Shown here in pieces: positions 1-9,006 of a stretch of DNA of 64,000 nucleotides. Source of the stretch: Chersky-840 sp963848335. Its GTDB lineage: Bacteria; Actinomycetota; Acidimicrobiia; Acidimicrobiales; UBA8190. Within the stretch, counting starts at the first letter, position 1; each line of letters begins with the position of its first letter. The translations under genes were made by a program, and so were the position numbers. Under the pieces are notes generated by a model. It saw only the letters and a list, made by a program, of their open reading frames with translations, was not told the origin of the DNA and did not search any database. The stretch is taken from contig CAWKDD010000001.1 of NCBI GenBank assembly GCA_963848335.1, positions 62,001 through 126,000 of the forward strand, written 5' to 3'.

Positions 1-1877
1 AAGCCGAAGGGATGCTGCTCGAGCAGGGGGAGGGCTCGGTCGTCAACAGCGAGGAGTCCCTGCCCACCGTCGACGGCCGACGGGAGTTCATGGTGAGCCG
101 GTTCCTCCTCCGCGACGAGCACGGCGTGCCCTACGCCATCGGCGCCACGGCCTCCGACACCACCGAGCGGCGAGGTGCCGAGAAGGCCCTCGTGGCCCGG
201 GACCGGCTGCTCGACTCGGTCATCAGTGCCAGCCCGGACATGATCACCCTGATGGACCGCACCGGGAAGATCCACCAGATCAGCGAGACCGAGCGCGCCC
301 TGTTCGGACACCCGCACGAGGTGTTCACCCGCGGAGACGCCTTCGACTTCGTGCACCCCGACGACCGCGACGACTTCGCCTCGCTGTTCGTCCGCATGGT
401 GACGGGCGCCGTCTCGCACCTCGATCTCCGTTACCGGGCCCATCATGCCGAGGGCCATTGGGTCGCGGTCGACTCCCGGGCCCAGACCGTGCTGGACGGC
501 GAAGGCCACTTCGCGGGCGCCGTCGTGGTGTCGCGCGACATCACGGACAAGCTCGAGTCCGAGCAGCTCCTGCAGGTGTCCCGGGAGAGCGCCGAGCAGG
601 CCAGCAGGGCCAAGAGCGATTTCCTGTCACGGATGAGCCACGAGCTGCGCACGCCCCTCAATTCCATCCTCGGGTTCGCCCAGCTCCTGCAGATGGACGA
701 GCTCCCCGGCCAGCAGGCCGACGCCGTGGACCACATCCTCCGTGCCGGGCGCCATCTGCTCGATCTCATCGACGAGGTCCTCGACATCGCCCGCATCGAG
801 TCGGGGTACCTCGAGCTGGCCCCGGTGCCCGTGGCGGTGGACCAGATCGTGTCGGAGGCCCTCGAGCTGACCAATCCCATCGCCGCTCGTGCCGAGGTGG
901 TGATCAGGTCCGGTATCGACCCTCGAGAGGGCTTTGTGGTCACCGCCGACAGGCAACGGCTGATGCAGGTCCTGCTCAACTTGCTGTCCAACGCCGTGAA
1001 GTACAACGAGCCCGGTGGACGCGTGGACGTCAGCTGCGCATGGGGCAGCCCGGGACGGCTCCGGCTGGCCGTGGCCGACACCGGACGCGGCATCCGGCCC
1101 CAGGACATCGAGCGCGTCTTCGTGCCCTTCGACCGGCTCGGGCTCGAGCACACCGGCATCGAAGGATCGGGGGTGGGCCTGGCGCTGTCCCAGCACCTGT
1201 GCGAGCGCATGGGCGGGGAGCTCGGCGTGGAATCGGTGCCCGGGGTGGGAAGCACGTTCGTGATCGAGCTCCCGGTGCCCGAGCCGGCCCTCGGGGCCCA
1301 CCATGGCCCGGGCGTGATGGACGTCGAGGACTCGGGTGTGAGCGGCGACACGGCCGTGACCGGCGACACCGTGACCGGCGACACCGTGACCGGCGACACC
1401 GTGACCGGCGACACCGTGACCGGCGACACCGCCGATGAGGTGTCGGGCGCCCGGCGTGACGAGGACGAGGACCTCGACCGGACCCTCGTCGCCGGCCGGT
1501 TGTTCCGGGTCCTGCTGGTGGAGAACAACCTCACCACCCTCGACCTCGTGGAGCGGGTCCTGTCCCGGCGTCCCGGCACCGAGGTCCTGGCGGCCATGCA
1601 GGGCGGCCTGGGCGTGGACCTCGCCCGCGAGCACGTGCCCGACATGATCCTGCTCGACCTGTCCCTGCCCGACATGACCGGCAACGGAGTGCTCGACCGC
1701 CTGGGCGAGGACCCCGCCACGGCCGGCATCCCGGTTGTCGTGGTGGGCGCGGAGGCACCGGCGCAGCTGGTGCGCCAGCTGCTCGGGCGAGGCGTCATCG
1801 GTTTCCTGGCCAAGCCGATCGACGTGCGGGGGCTGCTCTCGATCGTCGACGCGGTGCGCGCCGCCCGGGGAACCTGA
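1..1877 (+). CDS. PAS/histidine kinase/receiver hybrid (5' end outside window)
   Basis: Hybrid sensor kinase of a two-component system. The frame is open to the first base, so the N-terminus lies upstream; the first ATG in the window is at 12. Numbering from that ATG, the end of one PAS domain is followed by a second PAS (about 60-185), a HisKA dimerisation domain with the H box SHELRTPLN (phospho-acceptor His210), and a HATPase domain with N and G boxes (LLSNAVKYNEPGG, DTGRGI, GSGVGLAL). A low-complexity linker of five identical VTGDT units then leads to a receiver domain with phospho-acceptor Asp549 (LLDLSLPDM) and the conserved Lys in AKPID. The usual acidic pair at the start of the receiver reads VENN, so one acidic residue is replaced. 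No partner regulator is visible. Confidence 0.9.
   Translation, partial: AEGMLLEQGEGSVVNSEESLPTVDGRREFMVSRFLLRDEHGVPYAIGATASDTTERRGAEKALVARDRLLDSVISASPDMITLMDRTGKIHQISETERALFGHPHEVFTRGDAFDFVHPDDRDDFASLFVRMVTGAVSHLDLRYRAHHAEGHWVAVDSRAQTVLDGEGHFAGAVVVSRDITDKLESEQLLQVSRESAEQASRAKSDFLSRMSHELRTPLNSILGFAQLLQMDELPGQQADAVDHILRAGRHLLDLIDEVLDIARIESGYLELAPVPVAVDQIVSEALELTNPIAARAEVVIRSGIDPREGFVVTADRQRLMQVLLNLLSNAVKYNEPGGRVDVSCAWGSPGRLRLAVADTGRGIRPQDIERVFVPFDRLGLEHTGIEGSGVGLALSQHLCERMGGELGVESVPGVGSTFVIELPVPEPALGAHHGPGVMDVEDSGVSGDTAVTGDTVTGDTVTGDTVTGDTVTGDTADEVSGARRDEDEDLDRTLVAGRLFRVLLVENNLTTLDLVERVLSRRPGTEVLAAMQGGLGVDLAREHVPDMILLDLSLPDMTGNGVLDRLGEDPATAGIPVVVVGAEAPAQLVRQLLGRGVIGFLAKPIDVRGLLSIVDAVRAARGT
1356..1430 (+). 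repeat. Five perfect 15-bp tandem repeats in the kinase linker
   Basis: Five head-to-tail copies of gtgaccggcgacacc, in frame, encode VTGDT five times between the ATPase and receiver domains. A degenerate copy (SGDTA) precedes them. The array behaves like a coding microsatellite that could change linker length by slippage. Confidence 0.95.
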
Positions 1878-1907
1878 GCCCCGGCCCGCGATCCCCGAGC
1901 AGCAGGC

Positions 1908-3458
1908 TCAGATGGCCCGTTCGCGCCCCTCCCAATAGGGGTCGCGCAACTTGCGCTTGTAGAGCTTGCCGTTGGGATCGCGCGGCATGTCATCGGTGAA
2001 GTCGATCGTCTTGGGCGTCTTGAACTTGGCCAGACGGCCCTCGCACCACGCCAGGATCTCCTGGGCGAGCTCGGGCGTCCCCTCGACGCCGTCGACAGGT
2101 TGGACCACCGCCTTCACCTCCTCGCCCCAGTCCTCGTGGGGGATGCCGAACACCGCTGCGTCGACCACCTTGGGATGGCCGAGGAGGACGTTCTCGATCT
2201 CGGCCGGGTAGATGTTGGCCCCTCCCGAGATGATCATGTCGGTCTTGCGGTCGCACAGGAAGAGGAAGCCGTCGTCGTCGAGATAGCCGACGTCGCCCAC
2301 GGTGAAGAACTTGCCGATCCGGTTCTTCTGGGTCTTCTCCTTGTCCTTGTGGTACTCGAAGTCTCCCGAGTTCATGGCCATGTACACGGTCCCGATCTGG
2401 TTGGCCTCCAGGCGGTTGTCGTCGTCGTCGAAGATGGCGATCTCCGAGATGGGCCAGGGCTTACCCACCGTGCCCGGCTTCTGGAGCCACTCCTCGGTGT
2501 TGACGATGGTGCCGCCGCCCTCGGACGCCGCGTAGTACTCGTCGATGACCGGTCCCCACCATTCGATCATGGCGTGCTTGGTGTCGACGGGGCACGGCGC
2601 CGCGGCATGGATCATGTGCCGCAACGACGAGAGGTCGTACTTGTTCCGGACGTCCTCGGGGAGTGCCAGGAGCCGGTGGAATTGGGTGGGGACCATGTGC
2701 GAGTGCGTCACCCGGTACCGCTCGATGAGCTCGAGCATGCCCTCGGCGCTCCACTTGTCCATGAGGACCACGGTGTGGCCCATGTGGATGGAGGCACCCG
2801 AGAAGCGCAGCACGGCCGTGTGATAGAGCGGCGACCCCACGATGTGCACGTTGTCGTCGCGGGGGCTGATGCCGAACAGGAGAAGGATCCCCGCCAGCGC
2901 GATCGCCATCTCGTCGGGGTCCGCCCCCGACAAGGCGCGTCGCACGCCCTTGGGGTGTCCGGTGGTGCCCGAGGTGTAGTTCATGGTGTCGCCCAGGGTG
3001 CGGTCGGCGGGCCGGTCGGTCTTCTGGTTGTCGCGCAACTGGGCGTAGGAGGCGAAACCCGAGATCTCCCCGACCGCCAGACACCGTGACGCGGGGATCT
3101 CGGCCTCGTCCGCGGCGTCCAGGCAGGCCTCCGCGAAACGCTCGTGGCCGATGAAGACCTGGGCACCGGAGTCCTTCACGATGTAGGCGATCTCGGGTGC
3201 CACCAGGTGGTGGTTGATGGGGACGATGTACCACCCGGCCTGCATGGCGGCGAGATAGATCTCGAACACCTCCACGCTGTTGGGCAGCACGAAGGCGATG
3301 GTGTCACCGGCGCGCAGCCCGAGCTGGCGCAGCGCGTGCACGACCTGGTTGGCCCGTCCGAGCAGCTCCCCGGCCTTGAGCTCGGTCCCGTCGGGAGCGA
3401 CCAGCGCCAGATGGCCCGGCTCCTCCTCGGCCATTGCCCAGAACCCGAAATCGGTCAT
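1908..3458 (-). CDS. fadD: Acyl-CoA synthetase (FadD-like, ANL superfamily)
   Basis: Activates a carboxylic acid to its acyl-CoA through an acyl-adenylate. The 516-residue protein has the phosphate-binding loop YTSGTTGHPKG, a YYAASEGGG motif, the hinge region FLCDRKTDMIISGG and the C-terminal catalytic lysine motif PRDPNGKLYKR. The ending RDPYWEGRERAI is typical of actinobacterial acyl-CoA synthetases of lipid and steroid catabolism. The ATG start is supported by GAGGAG ten bases upstream. Its 3' end faces the kinase gene. A second synthetase lies upstream on the same strand, separated by a 100-bp gap with a KstR-like palindrome, so this gene probably has its own promoter. The substrate cannot be told from sequence. 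Confidence 0.88.
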   Translation of the reverse strand: MTDFGFWAMAEEEPGHLALVAPDGTELKAGELLGRANQVVHALRQLGLRAGDTIAFVLPNSVEVFEIYLAAMQAGWYIVPINHHLVAPEIAYIVKDSGAQVFIGHERFAEACLDAADEAEIPASRCLAVGEISGFASYAQLRDNQKTDRPADRTLGDTMNYTSGTTGHPKGVRRALSGADPDEMAIALAGILLLFGISPRDDNVHIVGSPLYHTAVLRFSGASIHMGHTVVLMDKWSAEGMLELIERYRVTHSHMVPTQFHRLLALPEDVRNKYDLSSLRHMIHAAAPCPVDTKHAMIEWWGPVIDEYYAASEGGGTIVNTEEWLQKPGTVGKPWPISEIAIFDDDDNRLEANQIGTVYMAMNSGDFEYHKDKEKTQKNRIGKFFTVGDVGYLDDDGFLFLCDRKTDMIISGGANIYPAEIENVLLGHPKVVDAAVFGIPHEDWGEEVKAVVQPVDGVEGTPELAQEILAWCEGRLAKFKTPKTIDFTDDMPRDPNGKLYKRKLRDPYWEGRERAI

Positions 3459-3558
3459 TCTCGCTCCTCACGCTGTGTGTCGCGGCGCGCCGTCCCGTCC
3501 GAAAACGGTTCCCCCGGTCCCCTTCGCCCCTGGCGCTCACCGCCGGGACGTTACGAGA

Positions 3559-5196
3559 CTAGAACGTGTTCTCGCTCGCGGCAAGCCGCGTCACGGCCAG
3601 CTTGCGCAGCTCGTCGGTGCGGATCTTGGCGTTGCCGGTGAGGGTGAGCTCGTCCTCGGCGAAGAACAGGACCTTGCGGGGCAACTTGTAGGAGGCCAGC
3701 CGCCCGCGCAGGAAGTCGCGCACCCCGTCCTCGTCGATCGCGGCGCCGGGCTGGGCCACGGCGCACACCACCACGATCTCGCCCAGAGTGGGATGGGGCA
3801 CGCCCACCGCCAGCGCGCTGTGCAGATCGGGATGGCGCATGAGCTCGTTGTCGATCTCGACCGGGGACACGTTGGCGCCCCCGGTCTTGATGAGGTCCGA
3901 GGTGCGTCCCACCCAGTGGAGACGCCCTTGGCCGTCGACGAACCCGGCGTCACCGGTGGCGAAGAAGCCCTCGGGGTCGAAGACCTCCTCGGGGGCGACC
4001 TTGAGGTAGCCCTTCATGAGGGTGGGGCCCTTCACCCGGATCTCACCGGGGACACCCTCGGGCTGCTCCTCGCCGGTCACGGCGTCGACGATCCGCACCA
4101 CGTTGCCGGGAAGGATCTTCCCCTCGTGCCCCTCGCGCTGCGCCGCGGGCGTGTCGGCGGGCATGGAGCTGATGATGGTGAAGGTCTCGGTCAGGCCGTA
4201 GGCGGCGCGCGGGCTCCAGGAGTCGTCGATGCTCACGGAGGGATGCCGGCCGAAACAGGTGAACGAGTCCACGTGGGCGACGGCGGAGAGATCACGGGTC
4301 TCCCAGTCGGGATGGCTCTCCAAAGCGGCGAGCTGGTGCGGCCAGGCGTGGGGGTTGGTGACGCGTTCGGACTCCAACAGCTCGAGCGCGTCTCCGGGCT
4401 CGAACAGCTCCTCGAGCACGAGGCACGCCCCGGCCGCCAGAGTGCCACCCATGATCATGCAGTAGCCGGCGGTCCAGAAGAACGGAAAGGCGCTCCACAC
4501 CCGCAGACCGGGATGGAGGCACAGGTGCCGGGCGAAGCGCCAGCTCTGCACGGCCGCGGCCCGCTGCGCGTGCAGCACGCCCTTGGGCTTCCCCGTCGAC
4601 CCCGACGTGTAGACGACGAGGGCGTCGTCATGCGGCGACACCCGGGCCGCCCGCCCCTCGCCCACCTCGTCGTCGAGTGCGTCCCCGGCGGCGAGGAAGT
4701 CCTCGTAGGACTCCGTTCCCAGGCACGCCAGCGTGGTGAGGTAGGGGAGGTCCGGCACCATGGCCCGCACCTGCTCGTGGTAGCGGTGGTGCGCCAGGTT
4801 CTCCTGGTAGACGAGCACGGCGCTGTCGGAATGCCCCAGCACGTGCTCGATCTCGGGCGCCTCGAACAAGGTGTTGACCGGGACCAGGACCCCACCCGCC
4901 AGCGCCACGCCGAAGGCGGCCTCGACCCATTCGGGCCGGTTGCCCATGAGCAGCGCCACCCGGGTGCCCTTGCCGGCGCCCGCCGCCGCCAGCGCCTTGG
5001 CGAACCGGCGGGCGCGCGCTTCGAGCTCGGTGTAGGTCCAGCGCACGACCTCGTCACGGGCCGGGGCGTGGGGAGGGTGGAAGCACAGCGCTTCGCGCCC
5101 GCCGTGCCGGGCGACGACCTCGGTCAGCAGTCCCCCCATGGTGGGCGCGCCGATCCCGGGCTCGGTCTCCGGTGACGGCCCCGCGAACACGGGCAC
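3559..5196 (-). CDS. Second acyl-CoA synthetase (AMP-dependent, ANL superfamily)
   Basis: A 545-residue adenylate-forming ligase. It has the phosphate loop YTSGSTGKPKG, the motif YGLTETF, the hinge LHWVGRTSDLIKTGG and a C-terminal lysine in LTGNAKIRTDELRK. It is only distantly similar to the synthetase just downstream, so the two probably act on different acids. The start at 5196 is a GTG without a strong ribosome site; an ATG at residue 20 (position 5139) is a possible alternative. The gene sits 29 bp downstream of the MaoC-like gene on the same strand, which suggests a ligase-hydratase unit for beta-oxidation of an unusual acyl chain. Substrate unknown. Confidence 0.86.
   Translation of the reverse strand: MPVFAGPSPETEPGIGAPTMGGLLTEVVARHGGREALCFHPPHAPARDEVVRWTYTELEARARRFAKALAAAGAGKGTRVALLMGNRPEWVEAAFGVALAGGVLVPVNTLFEAPEIEHVLGHSDSAVLVYQENLAHHRYHEQVRAMVPDLPYLTTLACLGTESYEDFLAAGDALDDEVGEGRAARVSPHDDALVVYTSGSTGKPKGVLHAQRAAAVQSWRFARHLCLHPGLRVWSAFPFFWTAGYCMIMGGTLAAGACLVLEELFEPGDALELLESERVTNPHAWPHQLAALESHPDWETRDLSAVAHVDSFTCFGRHPSVSIDDSWSPRAAYGLTETFTIISSMPADTPAAQREGHEGKILPGNVVRIVDAVTGEEQPEGVPGEIRVKGPTLMKGYLKVAPEEVFDPEGFFATGDAGFVDGQGRLHWVGRTSDLIKTGGANVSPVEIDNELMRHPDLHSALAVGVPHPTLGEIVVVCAVAQPGAAIDEDGVRDFLRGRLASYKLPRKVLFFAEDELTLTGNAKIRTDELRKLAVTRLAASENTF
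3561..3572. promoter_or_regulatory. KstR-like palindrome upstream of the fadD at 1908-3458
   Basis: AGAACGTGTTCT is a perfect 12-bp palindrome. With flanks it fits the published KstR operator pattern TnnAACnnGTTnnA except for the last base. It overlaps the final codons of the synthetase at 3559-5196 and lies about 105 bp upstream of the start codon at 3458. Operator function is inferred; no TetR regulator is encoded in the window. Confidence 0.45.
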
Positions 5197-5225
5197 GGAC
5201 CGGTCCCCGTCCTCGAGCCCGCCGC

Positions 5226-6393
5226 CTACGCCGGCAGCTCGACCTCCACCGGGCCCTTGGCCATCACCGACCCGTCCTGGTTGGACATCGTCACCTCCAG
5301 GGTCACGAGGCCGGCACCGAGGACGTTGTCGTAGCGGGCGTCGGTGACCTCGGCATCGAGGAGGGTGAGGTCACCGTCGAAGGCGGGGAAGCGGTACTGC
5401 ACCGCCGAGTGGCGCACCAGGCCGCGGTCGCCGGCCCAGGCCGAGACGTAGTCGAGGACCCACGCGCCCATCGACGCCCCGTAGCCGTAGCCGCGGGGCA
5501 TGCCGATGAGGCGGGCGTGCTCCTCGTCGGTGTGGCCGCGCGACGGCCCGTGGTAGAGGCCGTCGCCGAGCTCGGGGTCCTCCTGGGCGCCTTCGAGGTC
5601 GCGGTCCATCTCCTCCAGCCACCCCGCCTCGCTCAGGTGGTCGGCGCCCTCGTGGTAGGTCGAGCCCCACACGGTGAAGGTGTAGCCGCGCCACTCCGAG
5701 GCCAGGCTGGGCAGGGAGTGGGGCCCGATGGGGCGGGTGAGGAGGCTCTGGCCGACCTCCACGGACTCGAGCGTCGGGCTGTCGTTCCCGGCGCGGCTGC
5801 GGATCCACTGCCGGCGTTGCGCCTCGACGGCGGCCAGGCGCTCCTCGGTCCAGGTGGGCAGGGGGGCGGCCTGCTCGAAGAAGCCGCGCTCGGCGCGCCA
5901 CGTCGGCGCGGTAGCGCACCGCCGTCGACCACTGCTTGGCCACACGCTCGCCGCGCTGGTTGGTGTAGATGGTCTCGCCCCGGCTGAACATGGTGGGCCC
6001 GGCGAACTTGGTCTCCGACACCTTGTAGTCGACGAAGCGCCGCTTCATGCGCAGCAGGTCACCGGGATAGATGCGGGGGCCGGCGAACCACCACTCGTCG
6101 CCGCCGAAGATCATGTGGGTCCCGGGGATGTTGCCCACGATGGCGGGACCGGCTCCGTGGCCGACGTCGCAGCAGATGGTGAAGGACTGCGGCGCCACGA
6201 TGCGCCCGAAGGCGCTGGCGGCGGCCACTTCGTCGTCGAAGTGCAGCGGGTTCGGGTACTGCATGGCCTGGACCCAGCGGCGGATGTCGGTGACGGACAC
6301 GGGCTCTTTCAATTGCCCCCCGCCCACGGGTTGGCCGACATGGCGGTCGACGTCGGACGTGTCGAACTCGATGTGCTCGCTGACCTGGGTCAT
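5226..6393 (-). CDS. MaoC/FAS1-type double-hotdog hydratase, frameshifted
   Basis: Likely enoyl-CoA hydratase or acyl dehydratase of the MaoC class. The N-terminal half starts with ATG at 6393 and has the substrate-entry segment PNPLHFDDEVAAASAFG and the hotdog strand IFGGDEWWF. The C-terminal half contains a second hotdog segment ending VMAKGPVEVEL. The two halves are in different frames; the switch is near 5901, where one extra base would restore a continuous protein of about 388 residues (...AVRYRAD, then WRAERGFFEQ). Because both halves are intact on either side of the shift, a one-base sequence error is more likely than a pseudogene. It is divergent from the SDR at 6485. Confidence 0.75.
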
Positions 6394-6417
6394 CGTGCCC
6401 TCCTGCTCGTTCGAAAT

Positions 6418-6435
6418 CCTGACACAGGCGTCAGG
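6418..6435. promoter_or_regulatory. Inverted repeat in the MaoC/SDR divergent promoter region
   Basis: CCTGAC, a 6-bp spacer, then GTCAGG forms a perfect 6-bp inverted repeat. It lies in the 91-bp gap between the MaoC-like gene (start 6393, minus) and the SDR (start 6485, plus). Its position and TGAC..GTCA form resemble TetR-family operators that control divergent acyl-CoA genes. The regulator is not identified. Confidence 0.35.
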
Positions 6436-6484
6436 GCCTTTCCATGGTCGCAAGATCACACCCGGGTCGGCACGGGAGAGGCAC

Positions 6485-7291
6485 ATGGACATCGACGGGT
6501 CGGTCTGCATCGTCACCGGGGCATCTTCGGGGATCGGGGCGGCCACGGCGCGCCTGTTGAGCGGAGCAGCGGGGCACGCGTCGTGCTGGCGGCGCGGCGG
6601 GCCGAGCGCCTCGAGGCCCTCGCCGCCGAGCTGCCGGGATCGCTCGCCGTGCCCACCGACGTCACCCTCCCCGGGGACCTCGATCGCCTGGTGACCCGCG
6701 CCGTCGACGCGTATGGCCGGGTCGACGTTCTCGTGAACAACGCCGGGCAGGGCCTCCACGTCCCTCTGGTCGAGCTCGACCCCGTCGACCTGCGCGCCGT
6801 GTTCGAGCTCAACGTGGTGGCCCCGCTGGTGGCCATCCAGGTCGGTGCTCCGGGCCATGGTGGCGGGGTCGGGGGGAGCGATCGTCAACGTGAGCTCGGC
6901 GACCACGCTCCGGGTCTTCCCCGGTCTGGGCGGGTACTCCGCCACCAAGGCCGCGCTGAACATGCTCTCCCAGGTCGGCCGGCTGGAGCTGGCGCCGGCC
7001 GGGGTGGCGGTGTCGGTCGTGTACCCGTCGGTCACGGCCACCGAGTTCCACCAGCGCCTCCGGGCCGGCCACCTGGTGGCGGGGGCGCGTCGCATCCGGC
7101 GGGACCCGCCCGAGCTGGTGGCCACCGCCATCGCCTTCGCCGTCACGACGGGCGAGGCCCACGTGCTGGTGGCCGACCCGCCCCGGCCCATCGTGCCGGG
7201 GGACAGCGACGCGTGGGGCGCCCTGCTGGCTCGACAGGGCGGCGGTGGTTCTGGGTCTGCCCCGCAGCACCAGTCTGAGCCGCCGGAGTAG
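6485..7291 (+). CDS. Short-chain dehydrogenase/reductase, two frameshifts
   Basis: NAD(P)-dependent SDR. The start ATG is at 6485. The cofactor motif VTGASSGIGAATARLL is in frame 2, the middle (ARVVLAARRAERLEAL, VLVNNAG) is in frame 1, and the catalytic region (IVNVSSATT, with YSATKAAL supplying Tyr and Lys) is back in frame 2. The shifts lie near 6555-6570 (one base apparently missing) and 6840-6846 (one base apparently extra). They cancel, and the whole family sequence of about 268 residues is present. I read it as an intact gene with two consensus errors. It is divergent from the MaoC-like gene and probably belongs to the same acyl-CoA or steroid pathway. Confidence 0.75.
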
Positions 7292-7532
7292 GGGTCGACC
7301 GTGGGCAAGGCGATCGCCGGCCCGGACCGTAATGCCAGTCCGACCAGGGGGTCAGCCCGCTCACCGGCGACGATTCCTCGGCAATCGGCACGACATCTTC
7401 ACAGCCAATTCATAGGCTCGGATGTTCGAATCGAGGTCACCTGGTCGATCACAGCTGCGGTGCGGTCCGATCCCCCCGGAGGGCCAGGCCGCGCAGGAGC
7501 CGAGCACCGGGATGCTTCGGCAGGGAGGCACG

Positions 7533-7889
7533 ATGGACACCGACTGGATGAGGGAAGGCAAGTGCAGGGACATGGACCCCGACGTGTTCTTCCCCAGCGA
7601 CGGGGTGGGGGTCCAGGTCGCGCAGCGGGTCTGCAACGACTGCCCCGCCAAGGCGCCCTGTCTCGAATACGCCCTCGCCCTCCGCATCAACGAGGGTGTG
7701 TGGGGCGGGACCTCCGAGCGCGAGCGCCGGCGTCTCCAGCGTCACCGGCGAGGAGTGACCACCACCAGCTTTCCCGTCCGGGACCCCCAGCCCGCCGGGC
7801 GGCACTGGACAGCGTTCCCTCGATCGCCGGAGGGCTCCGGCGGCACTGTTCCCTATCTCCGTCCGCACCCCCGTCCGCATCCCCGCTGA
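7533..7889 (+). CDS. whiB: WhiB-family iron-sulfur regulator
   Basis: Small actinobacterial redox-responsive transcription factor. From the ATG at 7533 (ribosome site AGGGAGG nearby) the protein is 118 residues. It has the four cluster cysteines in the order C, then CNDC, then C six residues later (KCRDMD, VCNDCPAKAPC), the turn motif GVWGG, and a basic segment ERERRRLQRHRR that would contact DNA or the sigma factor. WhiB proteins bind a 4Fe-4S cluster and usually act with the principal sigma factor. The tail after about residue 72 is low-complexity and not conserved-looking. Upstream in-frame sequence to 7422 lacks WhiB character, so the later start is preferred. Confidence 0.9.
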   Translation: MDTDWMREGKCRDMDPDVFFPSDGVGVQVAQRVCNDCPAKAPCLEYALALRINEGVWGGTSERERRRLQRHRRGVTTTSFPVRDPQPAGRHWTAFPRSPEGSGGTVPYLRPHPRPHPR

Positions 7890-8019
7890 CCTGCCCCAAC
7901 GCCCTTCGCCGGGCCATGGCCGCGCGGCAGGGGGCCCGGGCCGATTTGTGCTGGATCGAACGCCCCGTCAGATTTCACTCCGGCACACAAAGACAGACAG
8001 CGAGACAGGAACGGGAAGC

Positions 8020-8926
8020 GTGGCTGGATATCTCCAAGACAAGGCGGTCGTGATCACGGGCGCAGGCGGCGGCATCGGCCGGGCCTGCGCGCTGGCGTGC
8101 GCGGCCGAGGGAGCCAAGGTCGTGGTGGCCGACATCGGGGTCGGCCTCGCCGGGGAGGATCCCACGAGCGAGGTCGCCGAGGCGGTGGTGAAGGAGATCG
8201 AGGGGGCCGGCGGCGAAGCCGTGGCGGTCGCCGAGGACGTGAGCACCATGGCGGGGGGCGAGCGCATCGTCGAACACCGCCGTCGAGCGCTGGGGCCGCA
8301 TCGACGGCGTGGTGGCGGTGGCCGGGATCCTGCGCGAGCGGATGCTGTTCAACATGTCCGAGGACGAGTGGGACGCGGTGATCGCCACCCATCTCAAGGG
8401 CCACTTCACCGTGTTCCGCCACGCCGCCGCCATCATGCGCAAGCAGGAGTCGGGGTCGCTCATCGGCTTCACCTCGGGCGCGTACGCCGGGAGCGTGGCC
8501 CAGGCCAACTACTCCGCGGCCAAGGGCGGGATCGTGTCGCTGGTGCGCTCGGCCGCCGTGGGCCTGCACCGCTACGGGGTGCGGGCCAACGCCGTGGCCC
8601 CCGTGGCGCGCACCCGCATGTCGGCCAACGTCCCCTCGGAGCTGGCCGAGATGGGCGATCCCGAGGACGTCGCACCCCTGGTCGTGTTCCTGCTGTCGGA
8701 CGCGGCCAAGGACGTGACCGGCCAGGTCTACACGGCGGTGGGCGGACGCATCGCGGTGTGGAACCAGCCCGTCGAGCTGCGCTCGATGAGCGTCGAGGGC
8801 CGCTGGACGCCGCGAGCAGATCGCCGAGCACGGTTCGACGAGGTGGGCCAGGAGCGCATGGGGCTCATCGACCGTCTCGAGCAGATCCGGAAGGCGGCCG
8901 CGTCGGGCGAGAAGCCCAACGCCTGA
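8020..8926 (+). CDS. Short-chain dehydrogenase/reductase with one frameshift
   Basis: SDR with the glycine-rich cofactor motif VITGAGGGIGRA near the N-terminus, a catalytic YSAAKGG (Tyr, Lys) and the C-terminal segment VVFLLSDAAKDVTGQVY. The reading frame changes near 8268: upstream it reads EDVSTMAGGERIV, downstream NTAVERWGRIDGVVAVAGIL, and one extra base explains the switch. The product would be about 302 residues, with an extended C-terminal tail rich in charged residues. The GTG start at 8020 is chosen because AGGA lies upstream and the motif follows directly. The family resembles peroxisomal MFE-2 type or actinobacterial steroid-catabolic SDRs; the substrate is unknown. Confidence 0.75.
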
Positions 8927-9006
8927 GCGCCCCGGCCGCGCCCCGTCCACCAGACCTCCCGTACCCTCACCGACCCGCCCCACCGATCCAGGAGACCGAG
9001 GCCCCC

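Noticed and set aside
1341..1440. CRISPR-like array
   Set aside because: Repeats are contiguous, without spacers, and code in frame for VTGDT inside a kinase.
443..1993. Long antisense open frame (516 codons) over the hybrid kinase
   Set aside because: It is rich in Ser, Arg and Pro with no family features and lies exactly opposite a clear kinase/receiver gene. High GC makes long shadow frames common.
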